Assembly (NCBI RefSeq): GCF_001431315.2
Contig: NZ_LKHV02000001.1
Location: forward strand, 1,674,001-1,738,000
Origin: Candidatus Berkiella cookevillensis
Lineage (GTDB): Bacteria; Pseudomonadota; Gammaproteobacteria; Berkiellales; Berkiellaceae
Direction of reading: 5' to 3'
DNA: 64,000 nucleotides
Shown: positions 1-7,444 of the stretch, one piece after another
Numbering within the stretch: the first letter of the stretch is position 1
How the letters are laid out: every line of letters starts with the position of its first letter
The notes under the pieces: model-generated
Told to the model about the DNA's origin: nothing
Database searches by the model: none
What the model saw: the letters and a program-made list of their open reading frames with translations, nothing else
Made by a program: the position numbers and the translations under genes

Positions 1-81
1 AGATCCTTTTACGCTACTCAAAGAATCTGCGCCTTGGCTGAAAGAAAAATTACTATTTTTGAGACAACTTCTAGTATATTA

Positions 82-108
82 TTAATATGTATAATACATA
101 CATATTAA
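82..108 (+). promoter_or_regulatory. NsrR-type operator upstream of hmp
   Basis: A perfect inverted repeat, arms TTAATATGTAT and ATACATATTAA separated by 5 nt, ends 13 nt before the hmp start codon. Its core ATGTAT-N5-ATACAT has the spacing of the known NsrR operator (ATGCAT-N5-ATGCAT in enterobacteria). NsrR is the NO-sensing Rrf2-family repressor that normally controls hmp. Two further sites with the same geometry lie at 2845-2869 and 2994-3020, both in front of NO- or O2-related genes. The palindrome is seen directly; assignment to NsrR is inference because no nsrR gene lies in this window. Confidence 0.7.
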
Positions 109-121
109 GGAAAGCAAAACA

Positions 122-1360
122 ATGTTAGATGAATATACTATTAGAATTATTAAATCAACAGTTCCAATCCTAGAAAAGCACGCCGAACAACTCACCTACC
201 ATTTTTATAAAAGAATGTTCTCCCATAATCCAGAAGTAATCCCTTTGTTTAATTCAGCCCATCAATCAACCGGACATCAACAAAAAGCATTGGCCGGCGC
301 AATTTGTTCTTATGCAGCTAACATAGATAATTTGGAGGCTCTCGGAAGCTCTATCGAACTCATTGCACAAAAACATGCTTCATTACAGATTAAACCAAAG
401 CATTACCCTATCGTAGGACAGAATCTACTTGCCTCAATCCAAGAAATATTAGGTAATGGCGCAACAGACGAAGTGATCCAAGCATGGGCACAGGCGTATG
501 ATTTCTTGGCGAACATTCTTATTGGGCGCGAGACACAGATCTATAAGCAACATGCAACAACCACAGGAGGTTGGCAAGGTTTCAAAGCCATGCGTGTCAT
601 AAAAAAAGAAATCGAAAGCAGCATTATCACATCTTTCTATTTGGCATCTCTAGATGGTAAAAAACCACCTCAATTCAAACCTGGTCAATATATAACAGTA
701 CGTGTACCAACCCCCGATGAAACAACAACCATGAGAAATTATAGTCTCTCCAATCAGCCAGGTGAAGACTGGTTGCGCATCAGTGTAAAACGCGAACAAG
801 GTTATAAGGCCAATATTCCAGATGGTTATGTTTCTAATTATTTGCATGATAACATTGATATAGGTTCAATCTTAGAAATAGCGCCACCTTGTGGAGAGTT
901 TTTTCTGGACATAACAGAAAAACATGAACGCCCACTTGTGCTTTTATCCGCTGGTGTGGGTATCACTCCCATACTCAGTATTTTACTCAGTGCTGTTACT
1001 GTTATGTCAAATCGTGAGATTATTTTTATCCACGGTAGTTTGAATGAAAACGTGCATGCTTTCAAAAACAACACTAATAGTTTAGCAAAAAAACATCACA
1101 ACTTGAAAGTTTACTACCGTTACAGCGATCCTGAAAAGCCTGAAAATCTGCGTAAAGGCATGGATAGTACAGGGTTGATTGATGCTCAGTTCATTGAAAG
1201 CTTAGTATCACAAAGAGACTGTGATTATTACTTTTGTGGCCCTCACCCCTTTATGATAAACATATATCATGAGTTGCTTGCCTGGGGGATCCCACCCGCA
1301 CAAGTGCATTTTGAATTTTTTGGCCCCAACCAAGAATTAGAAAAAAAACAACTTCAATAA
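122..1360 (+). CDS. hmp: Flavohemoglobin / nitric oxide dioxygenase
   Basis: A cytosolic enzyme that uses heme, FAD and NAD(P)H to convert NO plus O2 to nitrate. The 412 residues match the usual family length. The globin domain (about 1-140) carries the proximal heme histidine at H85 within QKHASLQI. It is followed by a ferredoxin-reductase FAD domain with the MRNYSLSNQ flavin motif and a NAD domain with SAGVGITPIL and CGPHPFM. AAGGAAA lies upstream of the ATG at 122. It stands as its own unit behind a perfect NsrR-like palindrome, so NO-responsive derepression is likely. Family assignment is secure. Confidence 0.97.
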   Translation: MLDEYTIRIIKSTVPILEKHAEQLTYHFYKRMFSHNPEVIPLFNSAHQSTGHQQKALAGAICSYAANIDNLEALGSSIELIAQKHASLQIKPKHYPIVGQNLLASIQEILGNGATDEVIQAWAQAYDFLANILIGRETQIYKQHATTTGGWQGFKAMRVIKKEIESSIITSFYLASLDGKKPPQFKPGQYITVRVPTPDETTTMRNYSLSNQPGEDWLRISVKREQGYKANIPDGYVSNYLHDNIDIGSILEIAPPCGEFFLDITEKHERPLVLLSAGVGITPILSILLSAVTVMSNREIIFIHGSLNENVHAFKNNTNSLAKKHHNLKVYYRYSDPEKPENLRKGMDSTGLIDAQFIESLVSQRDCDYYFCGPHPFMINIYHELLAWGIPPAQVHFEFFGPNQELEKKQLQ

Positions 1361-1556
1361 AATCTCGCCCCACCCGATCCAAGGAAGGATATATACTGAT
1401 GTATGAATATATCAGATAAAAGGCCATAAAAAATGGATATATCGAATTGTAAAATATTTTCAAAAATATAAAATGTTTATCAGTTTAGCTTATAAACAAT
1501 ATACCGTCTTTCAACTTTATTAACAGAGCATCACCAAGCAATAAGGAGAAACTAAT

Positions 1557-2480
1557 ATGTCTTTAACGTTCTCCCTCATTGACAACAAAGCAAAATCTCG
1601 TTTCGATGGTAAAAATATCCAAAATACTAAAAACGATCAATTAAGAAATATATCAGAAACAGAAAATATCTCTCTAAATTGCACTGTTCCTTGTTCGGCA
1701 AACAATACAGCATCCTATTCCATCGATAGAAAGACACACACACTTAAAAGTGGCACAGAAGGTTCTGTCAGAGTAGCAAAAAATCTAAATACAAATACTT
1801 TTTGTCTTGTTAAAATAAAATCTTCCTATAATATTTCAGAACTATTCTCTGCTTCACGAAGAGAATATAAACTTGCCAAAGAATATTCTGATGCATACAT
1901 GCTTGCTTACCAAGAGGTGCAGTCAAAAGAACAGGGAAAGGCATATTTATTTATGAATGAAATATCAGGACGAACAATAGAAGAGTTTAATGCAGAAGGG
2001 CTTTCTGCCATTGAATGTCTACGTATTATTCATAATTTATTACTTGAGTTATCTGTCTTAGGCCAGAAAAATATTAATCATAATGACATTAATGATAGCA
2101 ACATCATAATAGACGATAATTTTGACATCTACTTTATTGATTTTGGTCGATCAACAAAAAATACAATGAATGGGCTGATTTATGGCTATGACTTTGATGC
2201 CATTTGCGAAATCATTATTGATGATCTCAATCTTATTCGATACGATCGAGAGCTAGAAACACTTTTACGTACAAAATTAGATACTGCAAAAGACGCTAGT
2301 GACAATTTTAACTATATAGACATCAATGATCTTATACTTGAAGTAGAAAATAGGATCCACAATTCAAAAGATCAGAAAATACCTCTCAAAAAAAGAAACC
2401 AAACAGAATTTTTCTCTTCCTCCACATCGCCAATCGATGATCATATCTTTTTAACATCAGCAAAGAAAGCACGATATTGA
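1557..2480 (+). CDS. Small eukaryotic-like protein kinase, putative effector
   Basis: A 307-residue protein with kinase-fold landmarks: glycine loop GTEGSV (66-71), candidate ATP-binding Lys K86, candidate helix-C Glu E103, catalytic loop HND (175-177) with N182, and DFG (195-197). The C-lobe after DFG is short (ending near 260), and the last 45 residues are polar and low-complexity (SSSTS). No signal peptide or membrane segment is visible. AAGGAG sits 8-10 nt before the ATG. It is a single-gene unit between the NO-defence genes. HND replaces the usual HRD, and the family resembles Kdo/lipopolysaccharide- or effector-type kinases more than PknB. Substrate unknown; a secreted host-directed role is inference only. 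Confidence 0.6.
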   Translation: MSLTFSLIDNKAKSRFDGKNIQNTKNDQLRNISETENISLNCTVPCSANNTASYSIDRKTHTLKSGTEGSVRVAKNLNTNTFCLVKIKSSYNISELFSASRREYKLAKEYSDAYMLAYQEVQSKEQGKAYLFMNEISGRTIEEFNAEGLSAIECLRIIHNLLLELSVLGQKNINHNDINDSNIIIDDNFDIYFIDFGRSTKNTMNGLIYGYDFDAICEIIIDDLNLIRYDRELETLLRTKLDTAKDASDNFNYIDINDLILEVENRIHNSKDQKIPLKKRNQTEFFSSSTSPIDDHIFLTSAKKARY

Positions 2481-2541
2481 TAACATGAGCAGAAGACTCT
2501 AGCCCAACATAGATATTTTCTTTACTTATTAGTTCATGATC

Positions 2542-2811
2542 TTATTTGTAAAATTCAACAAAAAACTCCACAGGTTCTGTGAGCGAAACATGATGAATAA
2601 CTTCAGGCTCAATAACACCATCCTTACCTGGCTCCAACAAATATGTTTCATTAGTTCCTATGATATAGTCCAATTTCCCCTGCATAATTTTAATTAACCC
2701 CCATACGTTTTTCTTAGTACTATGATTCTTTAATAATCCTGGTGGCACACTTTCATGAGTAAAGGTTGGCGTACGTTTATAAAACATGAGGTCATTAGGA
2801 AGTATCTTCAT
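2542..2811 (-). CDS. DUF1971 (YeaR/TehB-like) cupin-type protein
   Basis: An 89-residue soluble protein with the DUF1971 pattern: PPGLLKNHSTKKNVWGLIKI, followed by a PEVIHHVSL segment and an FFVEFY end. This is a small beta-barrel fold known from YeaR and the N-terminal part of some TehB-like proteins. In Escherichia coli yeaR is NsrR- and nitrate-controlled, which fits the NsrR-type palindrome (2845-2869) that sits 34 nt upstream of this start and the hemoglobin genes on either side. The biochemical activity of the family is not established. Confidence 0.8.
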   Translation of the reverse strand: MKILPNDLMFYKRTPTFTHESVPPGLLKNHSTKKNVWGLIKIMQGKLDYIIGTNETYLLEPGKDGVIEPEVIHHVSLTEPVEFFVEFYK

Positions 2812-2844
2812 TTATATCCTTTAATTTTATTTGAATAGCTTCAA

Positions 2845-2869
2845 TAATATGTATACCAAACGCATATTA
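2845..2869 (-). promoter_or_regulatory. NsrR-type operator upstream of the DUF1971 gene
   Basis: TAATATG-N11-CATATTA, with core ATGTAT-N5-ACGCAT. It has the same geometry as the hmp site, with one core mismatch. It lies upstream of the minus-strand DUF1971 gene and roughly 125 nt from the third site, which faces the truncated hemoglobin unit. Confidence 0.6.
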
Positions 2870-2900
2870 CTGCGTCAAGCTTAGACATTAGTCTTATTTT

Positions 2901-2924
2901 TTAGGGGCTGTCTCAAAAAATAAG
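2901..2924 (-). repeat. IS-end-like motif (TTTTTTGAGACAGCCCC)
   Basis: On the minus strand this reads as an A/T run followed by TTTTTTGAGACAGCCCC. Similar strings occur at 51-74 and 35411-35436 on the plus strand. Such GGGGCTGTCTCAAAA strings are common terminal repeats of several IS families. No transposase is nearby, so these are probably remnants or short non-autonomous elements. Confidence 0.3.
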
Positions 2925-2993
2925 CATTAGTGCATATTAGTCAGATAAATAATGTTTATTTAATTTTTTATTGATCTCTGGCAATATTAGATA

Positions 2994-3020
2994 AAAATAT
3001 GTATTATAAATACATATTTT
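2994..3020 (+). promoter_or_regulatory. NsrR-type operator upstream of the truncated hemoglobin unit
   Basis: A perfect palindrome with 12-nt arms (AAAATATGTATT / AATACATATTTT) around a 3-nt centre. Its core ATGTAT-N5-ATACAT matches the hmp operator exactly in spacing. The possible ATG of the small membrane ORF (2999) lies inside it, which makes that start doubtful or implies that repressor binding overlaps the ribosome-binding region. Confidence 0.65.
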
Positions 3021-3232
3021 TTAGAACGTGGTTCACGGGTAGGCTGATTACACTACTATTGATTGAAACATTCTATCTATCACCTATTCTTGATGTCAAA
3101 ACAGATCGTATAATTTCTAACAGCATTGCTCATCCCAATATATTTCATTGCTTATATATTGGTACTAATATGCTAAAAATAATTATTGCTTTAACGGGAG
3201 CCTTTTGGCTCATGAATGAGAGAGCTAAATGA
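2999..3232 (+). CDS. Small membrane ORF coupled to truncated hemoglobin
   Basis: A reading frame of up to 77 residues with two hydrophobic stretches (about 14-30 and 57-72), so a small inner-membrane protein is plausible. Its TGA overlaps the ATG of the hemoglobin gene as ATGA, a classic sign of translational coupling and the main support for the ORF. The start is uncertain: ATG 2999 lies within the operator palindrome and has no Shine-Dalgarno, and no other good start is visible in frame. I do not recognise the family. Confidence 0.45.
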   Translation: MYYKYIFFRTWFTGRLITLLLIETFYLSPILDVKTDRIISNSIAHPNIFHCLYIGTNMLKIIIALTGAFWLMNERAK

Positions 3233-3618
3233 AGGAAAATATAATCACTGAAAAGAATATACGCAAGCTTGTAGACGATTTTTATAGCAAAGTACGTGCA
3301 GATAAAGCGCTTGGCTCCATTTTTATTAAAGCAATTGGAAATGATCTCAATGAATGGGAACCACATCTTCAAAAATTATGTGATTTTTGGTCTTCCATTA
3401 TGCTAGGAAGCAAACGCTATCACGGCAGTCCTTTTCAAAAACATCTAATGCTTCCTGCCTTTGATAAAGCCTTATTTGAGCGTTGGCTGATGTTATTTGA
3501 AGAAACAACCCAAGAGATCTACACCGAAGAAATAGTCAATCAATACAAAGAAAAAAGCACACGCATTGCAAAAAGCCTTCAATTAGGGCTCTATCAAATT
3601 CCTAGAGATGCTATTTAA
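3229..3618 (+). CDS. Group III truncated hemoglobin
   Basis: A 129-residue trHb of the Campylobacter Ctb type. The heme-binding pattern FQKHLMLPAF contains the proximal His of helix F, followed by LFERWLMLFEE as in group III proteins, and the N-terminal segment has FYSKVRADKALG and FW near helix E. Group III globins bind O2 and NO and are linked to nitrosative stress in Campylobacter. The gene overlaps the preceding small membrane ORF by 4 nt and belongs to the unit with the NsrR-type site at 2994-3020, so it likely completes a local NO-defence set with hmp. Confidence 0.9.
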   Translation: MKENIITEKNIRKLVDDFYSKVRADKALGSIFIKAIGNDLNEWEPHLQKLCDFWSSIMLGSKRYHGSPFQKHLMLPAFDKALFERWLMLFEETTQEIYTEEIVNQYKEKSTRIAKSLQLGLYQIPRDAI

Positions 3619-3655
3619 CTTATACTATAGCTAAATCAATAAGGATTTTGAATGC

Positions 3656-4294
3656 TTAAGAATCTTTTAATCTAATTTCAATCCGTTCTTTTCCGCTCCC
3701 AATATTCACTCTTTTAAGAATAACATACCCAACCTCACCCGTAGATCGGACATGCGTACCCCCACAAGATACCTTAGAAAAACCCTCAATTTCCCAAAAA
3801 CGGCGTTGTTTTTCAATATCAGAAATGCCAGTTATAATTGACAAATCTTGCTTAATAATCTCATTATATTGCACTAATAATTCTTCAAAAAGATGAGAAA
3901 TATTTTTATCATACACAAAATCTATTCTCGCTTTAGCTTCTGCGATATGTGCGCCAATCTTTTTAAGATTCAGTTTTCTTTTTACTAACTCAAGAATAAG
4001 CTCAGCAGCAAAATGTAAGCGCATTAATCTATATCGGCGCTCCCAATTAATTTCCATGATAACCTCATCTCCCACAGCCAATCCATGCGCCGCTGAAAGA
4101 CGATAATAAATCAAGTTACCTACTTTTTCTGAATCGATAATAGGAAGACCATGAATAGTGGCCTCATCACTTTCTTGTCCACCAGAAAATGAAAAAGCTA
4201 TTGTTTCTTCCAATAAAATACGATCGAAATTAACCTCAGACACTCTCGTTATTAGTGTTTTTTTATAAGGTTCATCCCAAAATATCTTTTGCAT
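3656..4294 (-). CDS. AlaX-like alanyl-tRNA editing protein
   Basis: A 212-residue free-standing homologue of the AlaRS editing domain, which removes Ser (or Gly) mis-attached to tRNA-Ala. The C-terminal zinc motif CGGTH is intact (SKVSCGGTHVRSTGEVG). The upstream HxxxH zinc motif reads HFAAE in RLHFAAELILELV, so the second histidine is replaced by glutamate. Either Glu serves as a metal ligand or activity has changed. It is probably co-transcribed with the DUF2000 gene (14 nt between them) and is divergent from an XRE-cupin regulator. Confidence 0.8.
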   Translation of the reverse strand: MQKIFWDEPYKKTLITRVSEVNFDRILLEETIAFSFSGGQESDEATIHGLPIIDSEKVGNLIYYRLSAAHGLAVGDEVIMEINWERRYRLMRLHFAAELILELVKRKLNLKKIGAHIAEAKARIDFVYDKNISHLFEELLVQYNEIIKQDLSIITGISDIEKQRRFWEIEGFSKVSCGGTHVRSTGEVGYVILKRVNIGSGKERIEIRLKDS

Positions 4295-4308
4295 ATTTTA
4301 ACTCTTTC

Positions 4309-4731
4309 TTATTTCCAAAGAGAAAATTTTTGGGTAAGCTCAGTTAGCTTATCCCAGTCGCCAAACAACACAATACCAAAGTAAATGAGATCTTCCTCTT
4401 TCACTTGCTTAGTACACTCTATCTGCTCTTGATATGTTCCAACAGTCATCGTATCGGTAAAATCATTAAAATTGATATTATAATTCATAGCTTCATGACG
4501 CAATTTTTTAATTTTATTTGAGCTCTCAGAGAGAATAATAAAAGGGATCTCAGAAATATGAGGGTGAACGTTTCCATCGGCATCTTTATAGGATGTTAAG
4601 CGTAAAAAATCCTTTCCTATCGCTGAGCCCAAACCAATGCACATATGCGCCAAGGCATTCATCAACTTACCAGGCTCTATCTTTTTATTTAGAACAGCCA
4701 CCAATTTATTTGGGAATTGATTTTCTACCAT
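4309..4731 (-). CDS. DUF2000 family protein
   Basis: A 140-residue soluble protein matching DUF2000, which has a fold related to peptidyl-tRNA hydrolase II: MNALAHMCIGLGSAIGKDFLR near the N-terminus and a FGIVLFGDWDKLTELTQKFSLWK-type C-terminus. Its function is unknown. It sits first in the minus-strand unit with alaX, directly opposite the XRE-cupin gene. The combination suggests amino-acid or tRNA quality control under that regulator (inference). Confidence 0.75.
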   Translation of the reverse strand: MVENQFPNKLVAVLNKKIEPGKLMNALAHMCIGLGSAIGKDFLRLTSYKDADGNVHPHISEIPFIILSESSNKIKKLRHEAMNYNINFNDFTDTMTVGTYQEQIECTKQVKEEDLIYFGIVLFGDWDKLTELTQKFSLWK

Positions 4732-4750
4732 ATAGCCTCTTCACAGTTTG

Positions 4751-4800
4751 TGCGTTATAGCGCATAATAGGACTATGCTAACATCGTGCGCTATAACGCA
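4751..4800. promoter_or_regulatory. Paired operator between DUF2000 and XRE-cupin genes
   Basis: TGCGTTATAGCGCA (4751-4764) and its exact reverse complement TGCGCTATAACGCA (4787-4800) are separated by 22 nt. Each 14-mer is itself nearly palindromic. They occupy the divergent promoter region, as expected for an autoregulating XRE repressor controlling both units. The second copy covers the GTG at 4786, arguing that the regulator starts further downstream. Confidence 0.65.
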
Positions 4801-4827
4801 CAAGCCCTTCTAGATAAAAGGCATTTT

Positions 4828-5391
4828 GTGAAAGACATTAATAATCGTATATCTCAGACTCTAAAATCATTACGCAATGAGCGCAATTGGAGCCTAGACA
4901 AGGCTGCGGAGAAAACCGGCGTGAGCAAAGCAATGCTTGGACAGATTGAACGTGGAGAATCCAGCCCCACTATTGCCACCCTCTGGAAAATAGCGAGTGG
5001 CTTTCAAACTTCTTTCTCTTCTTTTATTGAAGATTGCCCCCCTCATATTCAAGAACCGATTCATCGTGCAGGCGTAGCACAGCATCTTCATCCCTCAGAT
5101 AAAAAAATCCGAGTGATGCCACTCTTCCCTTTTGATAAGCAATTAAATTTTGAGCTTTTCGTTATTGAATTATTAGCAAGTTGTGAGCATTTATCTCCGC
5201 CACACGCAACTGGCGTTATTGAACATGTCATTGTCATTCAGGGAACAATTGAAGTCTTTGTAAACAATGTTTGGCATCCCTTAAACAAAGGGGAAGGTTT
5301 CCGATTTAATGCCAACCAAGTTCATGGCTATCGTAATATGGGCAAAAAAACAGCTTGTATTCATGATATTATTCATTATCCAAATAGTTAA
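4828..5391 (+). CDS. XRE-family regulator with C-terminal cupin domain
   Basis: A transcription factor of about 187 residues. The N-terminal helix-turn-helix is clear (SLDKAAEKTGVSKAMLGQIERG followed by SSPTIATLWKIASG), and the C-terminal cupin carries HATGVIEHVIVIQG and FNANQVHGYRN. Such regulators often sense small ligands. I prefer GTG 4828 with AAAAGG 7 nt upstream over the longer frame from GTG 4786, because 4786 lies inside the inverted-repeat operator. It is divergent from DUF2000-alaX, which it probably controls along with itself. Confidence 0.85.
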   Translation: MKDINNRISQTLKSLRNERNWSLDKAAEKTGVSKAMLGQIERGESSPTIATLWKIASGFQTSFSSFIEDCPPHIQEPIHRAGVAQHLHPSDKKIRVMPLFPFDKQLNFELFVIELLASCEHLSPPHATGVIEHVIVIQGTIEVFVNNVWHPLNKGEGFRFNANQVHGYRNMGKKTACIHDIIHYPNS

Positions 5392-5487
5392 GCCATATCA
5401 TTCATTGCAGAAACAGAATTAGTTCATCCATAATTATTATGCAAGCATTAATTATGGATGAATTTTTCAAGAAATACTGATCAATTT

Positions 5488-6030
5488 TTAGGAAACTTGT
5501 ATGCCAATCATTGCAACAGCATAAGGATTTTGGCTAACAACGCCATGGCCTATAATCCCTACACCAAAATGTTTCACTGGTGTCCAAAACAACTGCGCTT
5601 CGACAGGGATTCCAACCCCCTCTTCAGTTTCCGAAGAATAACGATAATAATAACGGCCATATTCTCTTTCTTTTATTTCGGTCTTATAGTAAGAAATGCC
5701 TACTGCCCCTGACCAATACCAATTTGAATGTCTCTTTTTATAACCTAGTAGAAGACCAACATCGCCATTTGAGGTATGATCATTATCTGTTCGACCTGTG
5801 CCAGTACTTTCAAGCGTAACAAATAGATTGTTCGTAATCATGCCATTGAAACTTAACTGAGCTGCAAATCCGAAGTTATCTAATGTATCGCCCTGAGCAA
5901 ATGTTGTACCTTTACCCATTCCTAAATTCACCCACCAACGGTGAGAAACATCACACGGCTCAGATTCAACCGCATTTGCAAGACAGGATTTAAAAATACT
6001 AATTAATAGAATAGATTTGAGCAGCTTCAT
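5488..6030 (-). CDS. Outer-membrane beta-barrel-like protein
   Basis: From ATG 6030 the protein is 180 residues. It starts with a signal peptide (MKLLKSILLISIFKSCLANA, cleavage near residue 20) and continues as alternating aromatic/polar strands (FGFAAQLSF, NLFVTLEST, GVGISYYKTEI, VEAQLFWTP), ending in a short hydrophobic strand. The pattern fits a small 8-strand porin-like barrel. A longer frame to 6123 would place 31 residues before the signal peptide and is unlikely. Specific function not recognised. Confidence 0.6.
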   Translation of the reverse strand: MKLLKSILLISIFKSCLANAVESEPCDVSHRWWVNLGMGKGTTFAQGDTLDNFGFAAQLSFNGMITNNLFVTLESTGTGRTDNDHTSNGDVGLLLGYKKRHSNWYWSGAVGISYYKTEIKEREYGRYYYRYSSETEEGVGIPVEAQLFWTPVKHFGVGIIGHGVVSQNPYAVAMIGIQVS

Positions 6031-6214
6031 GTTTTTATTCTTCTCTATAATAATTGCTTGAATAGGGGGTTTAAGATCATACCTAACACAAAAGTGGAGC
6101 AACTCTATATTAATCAATGACATGGTTCAAGTGTATCTACGCTGGTTTGAGGAACCATCAAAAGCTTTATGTTAAAGTTTTTTAATGAAATGGCACTGCT
6201 AAAGCAAAGAATGG

Positions 6215-6285
6215 CAATGTTGGAAATTCGGATTTTTAGGAAAATGGATGATAGCAAATCCAGGCAATTTCTCTAATTTTAATGA
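6215..6285. repeat. Direct repeat, copy 1 (partner 10762-10833)
   Basis: A stretch of about 71 bp that aligns with 10762-10833 in the same orientation. Both begin CAATGTTGGAAA and end with the shared block CAATTTCTCTAATTTTAATGA, with scattered mismatches between. The partner includes the last codons of the AbiEii gene, so this copy may be the leftover 3' end of a second such locus or a border of a mobile segment. The rest of 6031-6325 shows no gene. Confidence 0.5.
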
Positions 6286-6325
6286 CTTAAGAATTTTACA
6301 GCAAAAGTACAAGAAGTTTTTCTCT

Positions 6326-7318
6326 CTATTGCCTAAGCGCAATTTCAACCACTCCTCTTGGTGCAAACATATCCATAAAGTGCTGGTACATAATTTCTCG
6401 ATTTTCACCACCAGAGGAAGATAATAACAACTGTTGAACATATTCAGAAATATCTTCAATAATTCGCTCATAACGATAATAAGCTAAAATGTTTTTATCC
6501 ACTAGGGTGTTACCATAGCCTTGATAAAACAATGCTTCTTCATGAGGCTGATTCCACACATTACCCACACCACCACCGATAAACATCAAATCTCGCTCTT
6601 TGGGCGCCATAATAGGTTCATCCCAATCAACGATATAGATTCTGTCATGACCATCTACAAGTACATTCCCACCGTGAATATCTGAATGACACAGACTATA
6701 TTGAGGATTAGAACTTGGGATTATATTTGCAAGATTTTCTGCGGCTTTGACTAAATGCAAAATAATTTTCTGCTCTTGCCTCATGAAAGCAAATAGTTTT
6801 TCAGCAATCTCATCTGTGATTTTTAGTGCATTGAATTGCTCATAAAATGCACACACACTTTGCCGAAATTTAAGAGAATAATTTTCTTTGCGCAACCGCG
6901 CTTGCATTCCAGTCGGCACTTTAAGACCATGAATTTGCTGTAAGGCTTTACCAAGTAGAATCCATTGCTGATCAGAAAGCGAATGAGAAAAAGCATCCTG
7001 TGCGTCAATAAATGGATATACAACTAGGTGAAAATCCCCTATTGACACCATCACTTGCTGTTGATTAGTTTTAATGGGAGATATGATCTGTCTGATCCCT
7101 GCTTGCGCTAATAACTCAATGATAGCAAGATTAATTTCATTGTAGTGACCATGCCTTAATTTTACGAAATAAGACTGAGCACGTGCATCTACCTTAAAAA
7201 CACAAGCATTGGTATCTGCACCTCTGTGCAAGGCTAAAATCTCTATAATATCAAGATCATAATGCGCTTTTAGACAATTCTCAATCTGCTGTTCATTCAG
7301 AAATTCTCTTCCTCTCAT
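6326..7318 (-). CDS. Aminoglycoside phosphotransferase-family kinase (APH(9)-like)
   Basis: A 330-residue APH/choline-kinase fold protein. It has the phosphotransfer motif SLCHSDIHGGNVLVD and the metal-binding motif IYIVDWDEPIMAPKERDLMF. The latter, with GGG and the following YxGYG region, resembles spectinomycin phosphotransferase-like enzymes. It would phosphorylate a hydroxyl of an antibiotic or a metabolite; substrate is not deducible. It is the first of several modifying genes in the accessory region, all on the minus strand. Confidence 0.8.
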   Translation of the reverse strand: MRGREFLNEQQIENCLKAHYDLDIIEILALHRGADTNACVFKVDARAQSYFVKLRHGHYNEINLAIIELLAQAGIRQIISPIKTNQQQVMVSIGDFHLVVYPFIDAQDAFSHSLSDQQWILLGKALQQIHGLKVPTGMQARLRKENYSLKFRQSVCAFYEQFNALKITDEIAEKLFAFMRQEQKIILHLVKAAENLANIIPSSNPQYSLCHSDIHGGNVLVDGHDRIYIVDWDEPIMAPKERDLMFIGGGVGNVWNQPHEEALFYQGYGNTLVDKNILAYYRYERIIEDISEYVQQLLLSSSGGENREIMYQHFMDMFAPRGVVEIALRQ

Positions 7319-7444
7319 ATTTTAATATCCCTTACTTTCTCAATTTTTCCCATCAATAAGCAAGTACATCCATGTCTTATGCCATATTAGCCAATCATGG
7401 CGGGAGCTAGACGTCGCATTAAAAAAACACAATTTATCCATTTT

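Noticed and set aside
1251-1463. Minus-strand ORF overlapping the hmp 3' end
   Set aside because: It overlaps the conserved C-terminal part of hmp and has no recognisable protein features.
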